Shown here: positions 1-11,469 of the stretch, one piece after another
How the letters are laid out: every line of letters starts with the position of its first letter
Position numbering within the stretch: the first letter of the stretch is position 1
Origin: Cryptomeria japonica
Lineage: Eukaryota > Streptophyta > Pinopsida > Cupressales > Cupressaceae
Assembly (NCBI RefSeq): GCF_030272615.1
Contig: NC_081414.1
Span: 769,859,653-769,923,652, forward strand
DNA length: 64,000 nt
Reading direction: 5' to 3'
The notes under the pieces: model-generated
What the model was told of the DNA's origin: nothing
The model's database searches: none
What the model saw: the letters and a program-made list of their open reading frames with translations, nothing else
Program-made: the position numbers and the translations under genes

Positions 1-517
1 TTAGGCAGAGGAGTTGGTCGATCATTGGAGATCAAACTAGGTTTTTGTAAGAGGATTTAGTCCTCTGGTATTGAGCTTTACTGGAACTGTACTCTGGCAT
101 AGGAGATGCTATCTTTTGCAGTTCAACACTTCTCCGAATTGTAGTCTGGATTTATATGTAGTCAATGAGTCTCCTTTTGTGATGAACAATGTGCTCTAGG
201 TTGTTAGCCTTCCTGCAAGTGTAAGCCCCTTCATTGTAATTCACATACTTACTGTAGAAGTATTATTAGACTGTGGGTAGGCTTCCCACTGTGGTTTCTC
301 CCTTTATCAGGTTTTCCACGTACAAATATTGGGGTTGTATTGATGGTATTTATTTTGTGATTATGGTTTATGCTTAATTGGATTAACTACTATTCTGGTA
401 TTATTGTTTTGTGTTCTGGTATTAAAGTTTAAATTGCTAGTGCTTTCGGTAATCTATGATAGCTGATTCACCACCCCCCCACCTCAGTTGTCTTCCGGTT
501 ATCTGAATTATCTAACA
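1..517 (+). repeat. 3' part of the copia-1 5' LTR
   Basis: It aligns with the end of the 3' LTR (about 12469-12974) over its full visible length, with scattered substitutions. It ends in TCTAACA at 517 and the primer-binding site follows at once. Near its end is a hairpin (458-466 paired with 484-492) around a C-rich loop; see findings. The U3 start lies before the window. Confidence 0.9.
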
Positions 518-519
518 AT

Positions 520-530
520 TGGTATAAGAG
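520..530 (+). other. primer-binding site of copia-1 (initiator tRNA-Met type)
   Basis: TGGTATAAGAG directly follows the LTR end. It differs by one base from TGGTATCAGAG, the usual plant copia site complementary to the 3' end of initiator tRNA-Met. Confidence 0.8.
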
Positions 531-575
531 ATTTAGTCCTCTTTGTAGAAAGCTTAACCACTTGAGGAATATCCT

Positions 576-1470
576 ATGGTGACTAACAGTTCAAGTCCAT
601 CTAGTTCTTCTGGAGCTATGTTTTGAAGAGATATACCGAGGCTTGAAGGAATAAATTACATAGTATGGATGATTCAGATGGAGACTCATCTGAGATGTCT
701 TGGCAAGGAGATTTGGGAGATCACACAGAATGGTGTCACACCCTTTAATCTGGGATCTAACAATCCTCCTCCAGCTAACCTGGACAAGGAGATTGAGAAT
801 GATTGTAGAGCAAGAGAAGTCTTCTTGTGTGCACTTTCTGATCAACAAAAATAATGGGATTAATAGACAAATCATCTAGAAAGGCTATATGGGATAAGTT
901 GTAGACTCTTAATGAAGGTGACCCTATAGTGAAGATTTCTAAACTTGATGGTTACCGGGTGAGATATGAAAACTTGAAGATGGAAGAAGATGAAAGGATT
1001 ACTGCATTCATGGAAAGAATAAATGAGATTGTTATGGGAATTCAATGTTGTGGTGGAACTCTAAGTGAAGATGAAATTATTTCTAAAGTCCTGAGAGCCC
1101 TACCATCATCTTACAAAATGAAGGCTACTGCTATCAATGAGTTGATAATAATAACTAATACATCTGTCAACAGAGATACTTTGGTTGGAAAAATATCTAC
1201 TTTTGAGCTTGAGGAATTTGGACCTTCTGGAGTTGTAAAGATTGAACCTTCTTTTCATGCATCTACATCTACAACCTGTAAGCAAGACTGGAAAGCTTTA
1301 TATGCAAAAGAACTAGAAGATATGAAGAGAGAAGATGATGAGTTTGAGAAACTTGAATCACTATTTTCTAGAAGAGTGTCGAAAGGATCAACATGAAGTA
1401 AGGATGAAGGAAAACTACCTTTTAAATGTTTTACATGTAATAAGATTGGTCATTTTGCGTCTAAATGTCT
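576..1470 (+). pseudogene. copia-1 gag (UBN2-type) with CCHC zinc knuckle
   Basis: Gag forms the cytoplasmic particle that packages element RNA. The likely start is the ATG at 576, 45 bases after the primer-binding site; the frame soon meets a stop (after GAMF) and shifts again near 855-930. The best open stretch, 929-1396, has the copia gag pattern (RYENLKMEEDERI, ERINEIV, LRALPSSYK). A zinc knuckle CFTCNKIGHFASKC (CX2CX4HX4C) is encoded at about 1427-1468 in a shifted frame. It is broken by at least two frameshifts and one stop, so it is a pseudogene. Confidence 0.85.
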
Positions 1471-2060
1471 TGAAAGGAATTCAAGACTTGAAGAAAGAGT
1501 TAAAATATCATTTAAGCCTAACCCAAGATATCAGAACAAGTATATATTCAAGAAAAACAAAGACAAATCATGCTACATAGTAGATGAGGAAGGCATTACT
1601 GATTCAGATGATGAATCGATAGAAGACTTTGCTAGTGGATCCAACAATGGGAAGGAATGAGTATTCCTGGCTATCAAGGAAGATAATGCAGCACTAGAAG
1701 AGAATGTACTTGAGGAGAAGGCACTTGCTACTAAAATTGAGGATAAGTCCATGAATGGGTAATTGACAATGGTTGTTCACATCATATGATTGGAGATAAA
1801 GGGAAGTTTCTGTCTTTGCAAGAATTTGATGGTGGACTAGTTAGATTTGGAGATGACAAGGCATGTATGATCAAAGGAAAAATGAACTATATCATTGAAT
1901 GGTAAGAATAATACTGACAATGTTTATTATGTTGAAGGTTTGAAGCATAATCTTTTGAGTGTAGGATAATTTGTAGACAATGGATTTCAATTACAGTTCA
2001 AGGATGGAAAATGCAAAATCATTAACAAATATGACTTGGAGATTGCAACTGGTACATAGA
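1471..2060 (+). pseudogene. copia-1 aspartic protease region
   Basis: An acidic linker (about 1570-1650) is followed by the copia protease signature around 1755-1815, read as IDNGCSHHMIGD. The usual active site is D-S/T-G; here it reads D-N-G, a one-base G-to-A type change. Further on, LVRFGDDKACMIKGK and NVYYVEGLKHNLLSVG match the conserved stretch before the integrase. Stops at about 1968 and 2059 and a shift near 1885 break the frame. Confidence 0.75.
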
Positions 2061-2080
2061 AAAAAGGTAACATATTTCAT

Positions 2081-2959
2081 TTGAACTCTGGTGAGACGAC
2101 ATGTTTGATTAAACAAATTGATGAGAGTTGGCTATGGCATAAAAGGTTGTGTCATGTAAATTTTGATTGCATTGTGAAGATCAGTTCAATTAAGGCTATT
2201 AGATATATACCTAAGATTATGAAGCCCTATAATCCAGAATGTAAAGAATGTCAAATAGGTAAACAAGTTAGAACCTCTTTTAGGAGTATACAAGATAAAT
2301 CAAATAATGTTCTTGATCTTATTCATACTAATTTATATGGCCCTGCTAGAGTTAAAAGTTTTCATGGTGATAGATATTTCATGCTAATCATTGATGATTA
2401 TTCTAAAATTGTGTGGGTTACTTTTTTGAGAGAAAAATATGAAGCATTTGAAAATTTTAAAATCTTTAAGGCTAAAGTAGAAACTGCTACAGGATTGAAG
2501 ATTAAATGTTTGGGATCAGATCATGGTGGAGAATTCACATCCGGTGAGTTTAACAACTTTTGTGAAAAGTATGGTATAAGAAGACAATTCTTGGCTCCCC
2601 AGACACCTCAGTGGAATGGAGTTGTGGAAAGGAAAAATAAAACTATCTTGGATGCTACAAGAACAATGATAATGGAAGCTAATCTACCTCATATCTACTA
2701 GAGAGAAGTAGTTAGTACAATTTTTTACACATTCAATGAAGTAAATATCAAAGGAGAAACCGGTAAGACACCTTATGAATTATGGTTTGACAATACACCT
2801 ACAGTTAAGTATTTCAAAAGTTTTGGTAGTAAATATTATATCAGGAGAGATGATACTATTGGGAAATTTGATCCTAGAAGTGATGAAGGCATATTTCTTG
2901 GTTATTCTAATGAAAGCAAAACATATAGATGTTATAACAAGAGATTGCAAAGAATAGTG
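2081..2959 (+). pseudogene. copia-1 integrase (first part, up to the nested insertion)
   Basis: Integrase inserts element cDNA in the nucleus. The pre-integrase zinc region is present (LWHKRLCHVNF ... CKECQIGK). The catalytic core shows SDHGGEF (second Asp) and NGVVERKN (Glu), but the first catalytic Asp is Asn: HTNLYGP instead of the usual H-T/S/I-D. A stop follows LPHIY at 2699, and the frame continues with a shift to about 2959. The nested element begins at 2960; the reading resumes after 9550. Confidence 0.9.
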
Positions 2960-3711
2960 TGTTAGATTCAATGACAGTCCCAAAGACACTGAGAGGGGGG
3001 TGAATTAGTGTCTAACCGATTGAATGAATATTTCAACTTATTTATAACTTTGCAACCCAAAACAATGTACCAATAAATAAGAATAAATGCAATAAACACA
3101 AATAACAAAGATATCATAGAAACACACCATAATACAAGATATTTTAACGAGCAAATGTAGTGTGGGAAAAACCTCGGTGGAATTTGTGACCCACAATATT
3201 TACTCACTGGCCAATGAATAAATACTACTTACAATAGGGGTCTGCACATGCAGGGAGGCCAACAGCCTAGAGATCACTGCTCAATGAAGAGTCTCACTGA
3301 CTACAAACTGGATAATTAAATCCAATACAATTTATTGCTCAAAACAACATCTCTAATGCTATGTTCAGTACTAGTTTAAGCTCAGATAGATACCTTAACC
3401 AAAAACCTTCACTGCCACTAAACAATTATCTTCTACCATACATCTCTATTCCTCATTACAGAATGATCTATAAGATCTCATACATATATGAGTCTTTTAC
3501 AATATACCAATTCGGCTTATAAAAGATAATTATATTACAATAAACAAAAGTTCATCCCATGTCAGCCTGAGTGCCGGTATGCTTTGTTTTCGATGTAATC
3601 TGAATGCTGGTGTAAGCCCCTGCCGGTGCCGATGTATGTAGAAACCTATTGCTGGTTGGTTGCCATCAATGACAACATCAACTATTCTCATTAGAGTGTA
3701 GAATGCCAATA
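2960..3711 (-). repeat. 3' LTR of the nested element
   Basis: It is the homologue of 8792-9545. On the plus strand it begins TGTTAGATTCAATGA and ends GAATGCCAATA. It keeps the hairpin 2985-2992/3005-3012 around a G-rich loop (plus strand). It has an extra segment of about 20 bases near 3240 absent from the other copy. Confidence 0.88.
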
Positions 3712-4009
3712 ATCTTCGCCTTTGGCATTGATGGCAAGACTCATGAGAAAAATTAAAACTGTTATCCCAAAACTGAAATCCAAAAGATGTACTCCCCTTG
3801 AGCGAGTGATCTCCTCTATACATGCATTTTTCTCTCTACTACTCCCCCTTTGACATCAATGACAAAGGATATCATAAATAATCAAAAGAGTATAAAAATG
3901 CTACCTCAAGGTCTGTAACCGGCTGGTTACTATCTGAAAAAATATCCACCAAAACTAGATTCAAACTCTGCATAAATTTATTGTTGTCAGTTAGAGTTGC
4001 CTCAGTCTA

Positions 4010-7000
4010 CTAGATCATACCAGTGAGATAGTGCATTTGTTGCTCCGGTGATCGTTCTCCAGTAATTGTTGCCTTATTCATTTCAGCTCTTTGAGTAATC
4101 AGACTATCTAACCTTGGACCAAGTTTATTCTTTAGTTCCCAGGCTTTGGACCTTATTCTTGCCTTTTCTTTCTCAACTTTCTCCAACTTCTCCTCAAAAA
4201 CTATCATTTCCTGCTAAAAAACTGAGATAAGTTTAGATGAACCTATGATATTACCCGCAATGTCATCAATTTCTTTTTGTGTCTTCTTAATCTCCTCATC
4301 AATGTCCTCTGTCAAGCAATGAGGTTTACATGCTTCTCTATATAACTCCTTGTAGTCCAAAATTGTTGAATTAAGTACCGGTAAAAGTGTGTCCAAGTGA
4401 TTGATACATTTCTTTATGGTGTTCTCAAAGAATGCATTTTTCTCTTTGTCAACTCTCTCTTTAATAGTATCCTCATTCACCTTTTCCAGAGTTATGACAT
4501 TATCAACAATGAATTTGGATAATGTGTCCAATTTACCTAAAGAATCATTAATGTGCTCTATCTTACAATTAGGTGCAATCATCTTCAAGATGGGTAATAT
4601 GTTATCAATTGTCTTAAATGCTAAGGCATTGCAATTTGTAATCCTCTTGATGGAATCCAATAGAACCTATGTTATGTTAGTAGGTCTAAATTTACCTGTA
4701 GAGTGCTTGGTTCTGCTATGGGTTTCTTCTCAACAAATGTTTGACCAATTACCTTTACTATATCCTCTTTATTTCCATCAGATGCATCCACTTTACTTAC
4801 ATTTTCTTTTGATGGATCTGTCTATGTATGTGCCTCTACCTTTGATGGTTTCTCAGATTGATTAAGAACCTCTGAAACTGCCGGTTTTCCAGACTCAACA
4901 TGAACCTCTGCCTCAGATTGGTTCTTAGTCTGTACAATTGCCAGTTTCTCTGATTCTGGTTGCCCTGTATTAGTTGTCTTGTCCTCTGTAGGTTTCTGAG
5001 TTACCGATTGCTCTGCTTGGGTCGGTATCGCAGTGTTCTAAGAATCAATAGTTTGTGTCGGTATCTTAGTGACCTTGCAGTCTTTGGCATTATCTGCCTT
5101 AACCTCTGCAGTTTCTTTGTCCACAATAATCTTTATATCTTGAGTATCTACACTCATGGTGAAAAGTATCTCAGACTCTAGGTTAGTATCATCATGAGTT
5201 ATACCTTCAGTGGCCGTATTAAGTGGATTAGCTATATGGACCGATGATGTTGAAGTTAATGGAGGGGTGTCCTGAGCTGGTGGAGGGATGTTATCTATTA
5301 CTTTTATAGAATGTACACCACCTATTTTACCTTTTCCCTTATCTTTCTAATATACCTTGAATGTCTTTTCCACTTTCAATCTATTTCTTTCATATTTCTT
5401 TTCTTTCTTAACAAAGAATATGTCCCATTTATCTGCAGTCTCATCTGCAATTTCCTTAACCCTTCTAGCCATCAGGCTTACTTGTTGGTGTCCACTGACA
5501 AATTTAGCTTTAGATATAAGCTCATCTATCTCTTCCTTAGAATTTATTATATGTACAACCAAGAGTGCTTCAACTTTCAACTTCTTATCTAGTTCCATCA
5601 CAGATAGCCTTTTAGCTTCTAATCTTAAGTATAAATCGTTAGGTAAATCATCAATTACTTCTATCAAAACTTTCTTGTAGTTATCCAAATGTAAAATACT
5701 GTTTTCTTCAATAGTTTTTTTGTCAAAATCCTTAAAAGAAATACCATTTATTTACATTTACCAGATTACCTTCTTGTGTAATCTCATTCAGTAGATCATC
5801 CAGTGTAGGGGTAATTGGTGTCTCTTTCTTCTTTAGCGTAAGCTTCTTCTATGGCTCCCTAACTACCTGTTGCTTTTTCCTTAGTGTCCTTGTTTTCTTA
5901 GGAGGAGGAGATGGTACCGGTGAGGTTTTCCTTTTCCTTTCCACTCTCTTAAACTTAGCAGCCTTGCCACTATCAGTATCAGAAGATGTTACAACCAATG
6001 AAACATGTGCTTCCGGTTGCAGTCCCTTAATTCACTAGCTGATATACCACTGATATTCATGACATTTTCCTTAATTTCACTGGCCTTCTTAGAGGCATCT
6101 CTAATAAACTTGTCTCTTTTCTTCCTTTCTTTCTACATAGATATATTACTTGCAATAGTTTTCGTATTACCAAATATTCCTTCAGATGGCTCCCTAGTTG
6201 CATCAAGTAGGGTTTTTGCATATGTTTCCAGAATAGGTAGGTCTACCTCATAACCCATCTTAGTAACCAAAATAGTTCTAGGGCTTACTACTTCCATCCA
6301 ATTCTCATCTCACTTAATGACAAAATAGATTTGCTTGTCATATATATCAACTATGATATGCAGTAATCTCTCTCTTGCTCTCATCTTAGTTTGAAATGTT
6401 TTGAAGTAATCTACAATGTTCTTCTCATAGTCAGTGCCCATACTAGTGAAAGCTTCCTATATTTGTTTTCCTACAGGGATGTCATAACCAAAATCCTTGT
6501 GACCTATGTTGAGTATCTCTTTGGTAAAGTATAGCATTGAGCATACTAGTAGGTTGCCAAACTGGAAAGTACATTTCTTATCTCCCTTAATCTTCTTAAT
6601 ATTGTCAATTATTTCATCTTTAAGCCATTCACAAACATCTATCTTAGCATTATTGTTCACCATCTCATATGCGTTGTGACTACAAAGGCTAGAAACCGAA
6701 TTCAGTCTATTGGCATGTGTTGCTTTATATCCAAGTATCATACTAACATATCTCACATTTGTATCCTTGACATCATTGAGTCTAAGTGACCTACTATCAG
6801 ATGTGGCTCTGGTTAATTCCATAACTCCCTTTTTAGGTATTTTCTTGGTTTTATCAAGCCTACTGCCGGTTGAAGGTAAACCAATAACTGCCTTAATTGC
6901 TTCCTTGGTTATCTTGCAAACTAACTCTAACCACATGAACTCTCCATGGACTCTGCTTAATACAAGTCTTACAACTTCCTTTGGAAATTCAGGAATGTTT

Positions 7001-7308
7001 AGTATTTCTACAAAACCTAAGTCTTCCACAATCTTATGTTCAGGTTTGATCATGCCTTTTTCATCGGTAATAACCTCATTAAATATTTTCTTCAAATCCT
7101 CGATCCCTAGGTTTTCTATGTTGCAATGTATGTAGATTCTAGGGTCTTCTGCAAATGCTACACCCTTCAGAATTTTTGAAAAAGCTCTGACAGAATCATC
7201 CTGCTTTGCAATCTCAGGGATAATCTTAAACACGGGTCTAGGGAATTTGATGTTTTCAACAATGATAGGTTTTACAATAAACTCAAGAACAAAAGATGAG
7301 GTTGCCAT
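4010..7308 (-). pseudogene. large unidentified second ORF of the nested element
   Basis: The ATG at 7308 lies in a good context (aaaATGG) and opens 283 codons to 6457. The same frame continues, with single stops, through about 6000. A basic, proline-rich stretch follows near 5870-5945 (KRKTSPVPSPPPKKTRT, nuclear-signal-like). A frame at 5688-5347 and, after a shift, 4660-4214 and 4207-4010 are lysine/glutamate-rich with coiled-coil character. I do not recognise the protein. The block around VIGLPSTGSRLDK in the first third recalls short 'GLP' motifs of plant transposon ORF1/PMD-like proteins, but this is weak. No enzyme motif was seen. If one protein, it would be roughly 1000 residues. Confidence 0.55.
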
Positions 7309-7309
7309 T

Positions 7310-8720
7310 TTGATAAATACCTCTTAACTAAATTTCTCTGAATGCCTGAAAAATCACTTCGCAACTTCACCTTAGGATGCCATTGCTTGCGCTCTTTGAT
7401 TGTTTGAATGCTTGGTGAGTCGAAATGAGGGCTTTCCGGTGCTTTATAGCCAAAAAGGTTCTTTAAAACCGCATTAAATGCTTTCTGGTTAGGTGAAAAC
7501 TTAACACATCTGCCAGTAAAGAAGAAATGTATCTTCTCACCATCAACTGAGGGTAAAATGCATGATTTCAATTCACTGCAATACCCCCTAAGGATTATTC
7601 CTTAGTTATATGAAGAATCGCCTACCGGTGGAGGGTTACTCTATTCTACTGGTGTAGAGATAGATTCATCAACTTTCTGATTTGCCTTCTTAATCCATTG
7701 TTTTGAAAAATCTTTCTCTATTTCATTTACCTTTTCTTTTCCCTTCACACTAGATCCCTTATTGTTCACCGATATAGTCTTGCTTCTACAAAATTTTGCA
7801 ATATGTCCAATCTTGTTACATGCATAACAAGTTACATTATTCCTCTGAATAGCTTTTCCATATCCTTGACCGGTTTGTGATCTGCATTGATTAGATAAAT
7901 GCCCAAATCTATCACAAACATAGCATTTCACATTCATTCTGCAATTTTCTAAATTATCACCAACTTTATTGCATTTGGAACATGGACCAGTGGGTGAGTT
8001 TGTATTCTAATTATTTCTAAATGTACACTAATTTTCTCTATGACCATATTTGTTGCAATTAAAACATTTCTCATTAAATTTATAAGCATTAGGTCGTCTT
8101 ACCCATTTTTTCTAATCTTGATTATTTGTAGTATCGAAACTCTATCCAATTTCAAATCCAAGTCCAATTGTATCTCCATCAGGTTTCTGTCTTTTCAGCA
8201 TGTCATCAAGCCTTTCTGAACTTTTCTTTAATTTGTCTTTGTGTTCATTTGCAGTGATCAACTCATTTTCCAGAATTCCAACTTGTCTCACAAGCTCATC
8301 TTTATCATGTTGCATGTGAATAAAATTTGTCTTTAGCCTATCAATTTCATGTTTGAGTCTCAGATTTTCATTTCCTACATCATTAAGTCTCCTAGTCAAG
8401 TCTTCTTCATTCTTCTTCCTATCTTCAATATCCTTACATAGCCTCATAGTCATATCTTGCATTTCATTCTTCATATTAATGTTCTCTTGCCTTAACTTAT
8501 TTGCAAAGTCTCTAAGAGTTTCGTTTTCATCATCATCATCATCATTCTGCATTTTCTCATGAAGTTCCTTTCTCTTATTTTGTGCAATAACTAGGTTCTC
8601 CTAAAGTCCTTTAATGAATTCCTTAGCAGTCCCTAGATCATCTTCAAGTTTGATATTCTTCAATTTTTCTGCATCAAAATCTTCAAGAGCTCCTTTCAAT
8701 TGTTTACTTAAGTTCTCCAT
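7310..8720 (-). pseudogene. gag-like ORF of the nested element: coiled coil plus four CCHC zinc knuckles
   Basis: The ATG at 8720 is about 58 bases inside the primer-binding site. Residues 1 to about 190 form a long heptad-rich coiled coil (8720-8142), with one TAG about 39 codons in. After 8142 come four knuckles: 8066-8025 (CFNCNKYGH..., a TAG replaces the residue before its last Cys), 7982-7941 (CSKCNKVGD..., His changed to Asp), 7925-7884 (CYVCDRFGHLSNQC) and 7829-7788 (CYACNKIGHIAKFC). The last two are intact. A Lys/Ser-rich tail reaches 7641, and a further open stretch (7571-7310) leads into the next ORF. Coiled coil plus knuckles fits a nucleocapsid-like RNA-binding protein; the UBN2-type copia gag fold was not seen. 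Confidence 0.7.
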
Positions 8721-8777
8721 CTGTACCGGTTTCAGAATCTTCCTCAAGCTGTTAGGCTTTTGCAAATAGAGGACCAG

Positions 8778-8789
8778 GCTCTGATACCA
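8778..8789 (-). other. primer-binding site of the nested element
   Basis: On the minus strand it reads TGGTATCAGAGC, the exact plant initiator-tRNA-Met primer site. It lies two bases inside the 5' LTR end (8792) and fixes element orientation. Confidence 0.92.
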
Positions 8790-8791
8790 AT

Positions 8792-9545
8792 TGTTAGATT
8801 CAATGATAGTCCCAAAGACACTGAGAGGGGTGGGTGAATCAGTGTCTAACCGGTTGAATGAATATTTAAGCTTATTTATAACTTTTCAACCCAAAATAGT
8901 GTACTGGTAAATAAGAATAAATGTAGTAAACACAAATAACATAGACAACATAGAAACACACCATAACACAAGATATTTTAATAAGGAAACCCGATGTGGG
9001 AAAAACCTCAGTGGGATTTGTGACCCATAATATTTACTCACTAGCCAATGAATAAATACTACTTACAATAGGGGCCAACCTAGAGCTCATTGCTCAATGA
9101 AGAGTCTCACTGACTACAAAATGGATAATTTAATCCAATACAATGTACTGCTCAAAACAAAATATTTAATGCCAGGTTCAGTACCGGTTTAAGCTCAGAT
9201 AGATACCTTAACCAAAAATCTTTGCTACCACTAAACAATTATCTTCTACCATACATCTCTATTCCTTATTACAAAATGATCTATAAGATCTCATACATAT
9301 ATGAGTCTTTTACAATATACCAAGTCAGCTTACAAAAGATAATTATATTATAATAAACAAAATTTCATCCCATGTCGGCCTGAGTGCTGGTATGCTTTGT
9401 TGCCGATGTAATCTGAATGCCGGTGTAAGCACCTGTTGGTGCCAGTGTCTGATGGTGCATGTAGAAACCTATTGTCAGTTGGTTGCCAGTTGGTTGCCAT
9501 CAATGACAACATCAACTATTCTCATTAGAGTGTAGAATGCCAACA
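8792..9545 (-). repeat. 5' LTR of the nested element
   Basis: 754 bp. On the plus strand it begins TGTTAGATTCAATGA and ends GAATGCCAACA. It carries a perfect 8-bp hairpin, GACACTGA (8817-8824) with TCAGTGTC (8839-8846), around a G-rich loop. Confidence 0.9.
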
Positions 9546-9550
9546 TAGTG

Positions 9551-11398
9551 GAGAGTGCTAATGTCAAAGTAGATGAGCTGAGAAAAAGTCAAATCGAAAT
9601 TTATGAGAAGGAACTGACAGTGAAAATAATTATATCTGAATTGATAGCACCTTTACCGGAACAAAGAGTTGAACCAGTTACTCTAGCAACATCAAATAAT
9701 TCTATAGTAACAGAAGAATAGGGAAGAGGAACAGAGAGTCACAAGACTCTCAGGTATGTGAGATTGAATTATTCTGAAGATCAAATCATTGGAGATAAGA
9801 GCAATGAAGTGATGACAAGAAGAAGACTAGAAACTAATGAGGTATGTTTAATTTCACAAGTTGAATCACTATCAGTAATTGAGGCATGTAAAGATGAATT
9901 TTGGTTAAAATATATGGAACAAGAAATAGATCAAATCGAGAAAAATAACACATGGACTTTGGTTCCCCAGCCTAAAAATAAAAATGTTATTGGAAGTAAA
10001 TGGGGTTTTAGGAATAAATTGAATGAGGATGGTAAAATTATAAGGAATACGGCTAGATTGGTTTGTAAAGGATATTCTCAGAAGGAAATAATTAATTATG
10101 GAGAAACATTTGCACCTGTAGCTAGGATTGAAGCTGTAAGAATATTTCTTGCCTATGCTGCTTATAAAAACTACAAGGTTTATCAAACGGATGTTAATTG
10201 TGCATTTTTGAATGGGGATCTTGATGAGGAAGTTTATATTGAGTAACCTGATGGTTTTTCACTATCATATGATACTGATATGGTTTGTAGGCTAAGGAAA
10301 GCTTTATATGGATTGAAACACACACCTAGAGCTTTGTATTCAAGGTTGGATAAATATCTTCTTAAGCTTGGTTTTACTAAGGGAAGTGCTGACAATAATT
10401 TATTTTATAAAATCACTGATGATGATATACTGATTGTTGAAGTATTTATTGATGACATTATTTTTGGAGGTGAAGATAAATTATGCATAGAATTTTCTAA
10501 GAATATGGAGAAATAATTTGAGATGTCTATGATTGGTGAGATGAAATTTTTCTTAGGTTTACAGATTACTCAGACTGACAAAGGTATTTTTATCTGTCAG
10601 ACTAAATATTCTAAGGAATTGTTCAAGAAATTTGGTATGGGAGATTCTAAACCGGTAAGTACTCCTATGGTTACAAGTGAGAAATTGACAAGGAAAGATG
10701 TTTCTGCATCGATAAATCCTACAAGATACAAATCTATGATTGGAGGTCTACATTATTTGACTCAGACTAGGCCTGAAATAATGAATATTGTTTATATTGT
10801 TTCAAGATTTCAGAGTTTTCATAGAAAAAATCATGATATGGTGGTGAAAAGGATTTTTAGATACTTGCAAGGTAGATTAGAATATGGCTTGTGGTACCCT
10901 AAGGATGATAACTTTACTTTATGTGCATATACAAATATTGATTGGGCTGGAGATGTTGACGAATGGAAAAGTACTTCGGGTGGAGCTTTATTTCTTGGAA
11001 AGAAGTTGGTTTCATGGATTATCAAGAAATAGTCATGTACTTTTTTATCTACTACTGAAGCTAAGTATGTTGCCGCTGCTACTAATTGTACACAATTTTT
11101 ATGGATGAAGCAAATGTTGAAGGATATAAAGGTAAATTGTGATGCACTGGTAGTTATTCGCTTTGATAACTCTACTACTATTGATATATCAAAGAATCTG
11201 ATATTTCATTCTAAGACAAAGCACATATCTATCAAGTATAACTTTTTGAAGGAGAAGGTGGAAGCAAATGAAGTTAAACTGGTTTATGTGAACACTAAAG
11301 AACATATTTCAAATATTTTCACTAAACCTTTATCCAAGGAATCATTTAAGTACCTAATAGATAGATTGGGGGTTTCTACCCCTCCTTTAGAGACTTGA
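9551..11398 (+). pseudogene. copia-1 RT and RNase H
   Basis: This resumes the polyprotein after the nested insertion. RT motifs: WTLVPQPKNKNVIGSKW (about 9955-10005), ARLVCKGYSQ, FAPVARIEAVR, QTDVNCAFLNGDLDEEVYIE, RLRKALYGLKHTPRALYSR, and FIDD at about 10447 in place of the usual YVDD. RNase H: SMIGGLHYLTQTRPEI, NIDWAGD (usual first Asp changed to Asn), TEAKYVAA, and the C-terminal HISNIFTKPLSKESF. Stops fall at about 9719, 10244, 10514 and 11030, several of the TGG/CAA-to-stop kind. The frame ends at 11398 (TGA), 360 bases before the 3' LTR. Confidence 0.92.
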
Positions 11399-11469
11399 TT
11401 GAGGTAGTTTGGCATCAGTCTGACATGCATTATCAGAGATACCATTCATTCTAGCACTAATGTGGGATG

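Larger units (their letters stand above)
2960..9545 (-). mobile_element. nested pol-less LTR retrotransposon (non-autonomous) inside copia-1
   Basis: LTRs at 2960-3711 (3' LTR) and 8792-9545 (5' LTR) start TGTTGGCATT and end AATCTAACA on the minus strand. A perfect 5-bp target duplication TAGTG flanks it (2955-2959 and 9546-9550). An initiator-Met primer-binding site sits inside the 5' LTR. The internal 5.1 kb carries a coiled-coil plus zinc-knuckle ORF and a second large ORF, but no RT, RNase H or integrase motif in any frame I could read. It must therefore have moved with enzymes supplied by another element, presumably a copia. The LTRs differ at roughly one base in ten by eye, so insertion was not recent. 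Confidence 0.88.
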
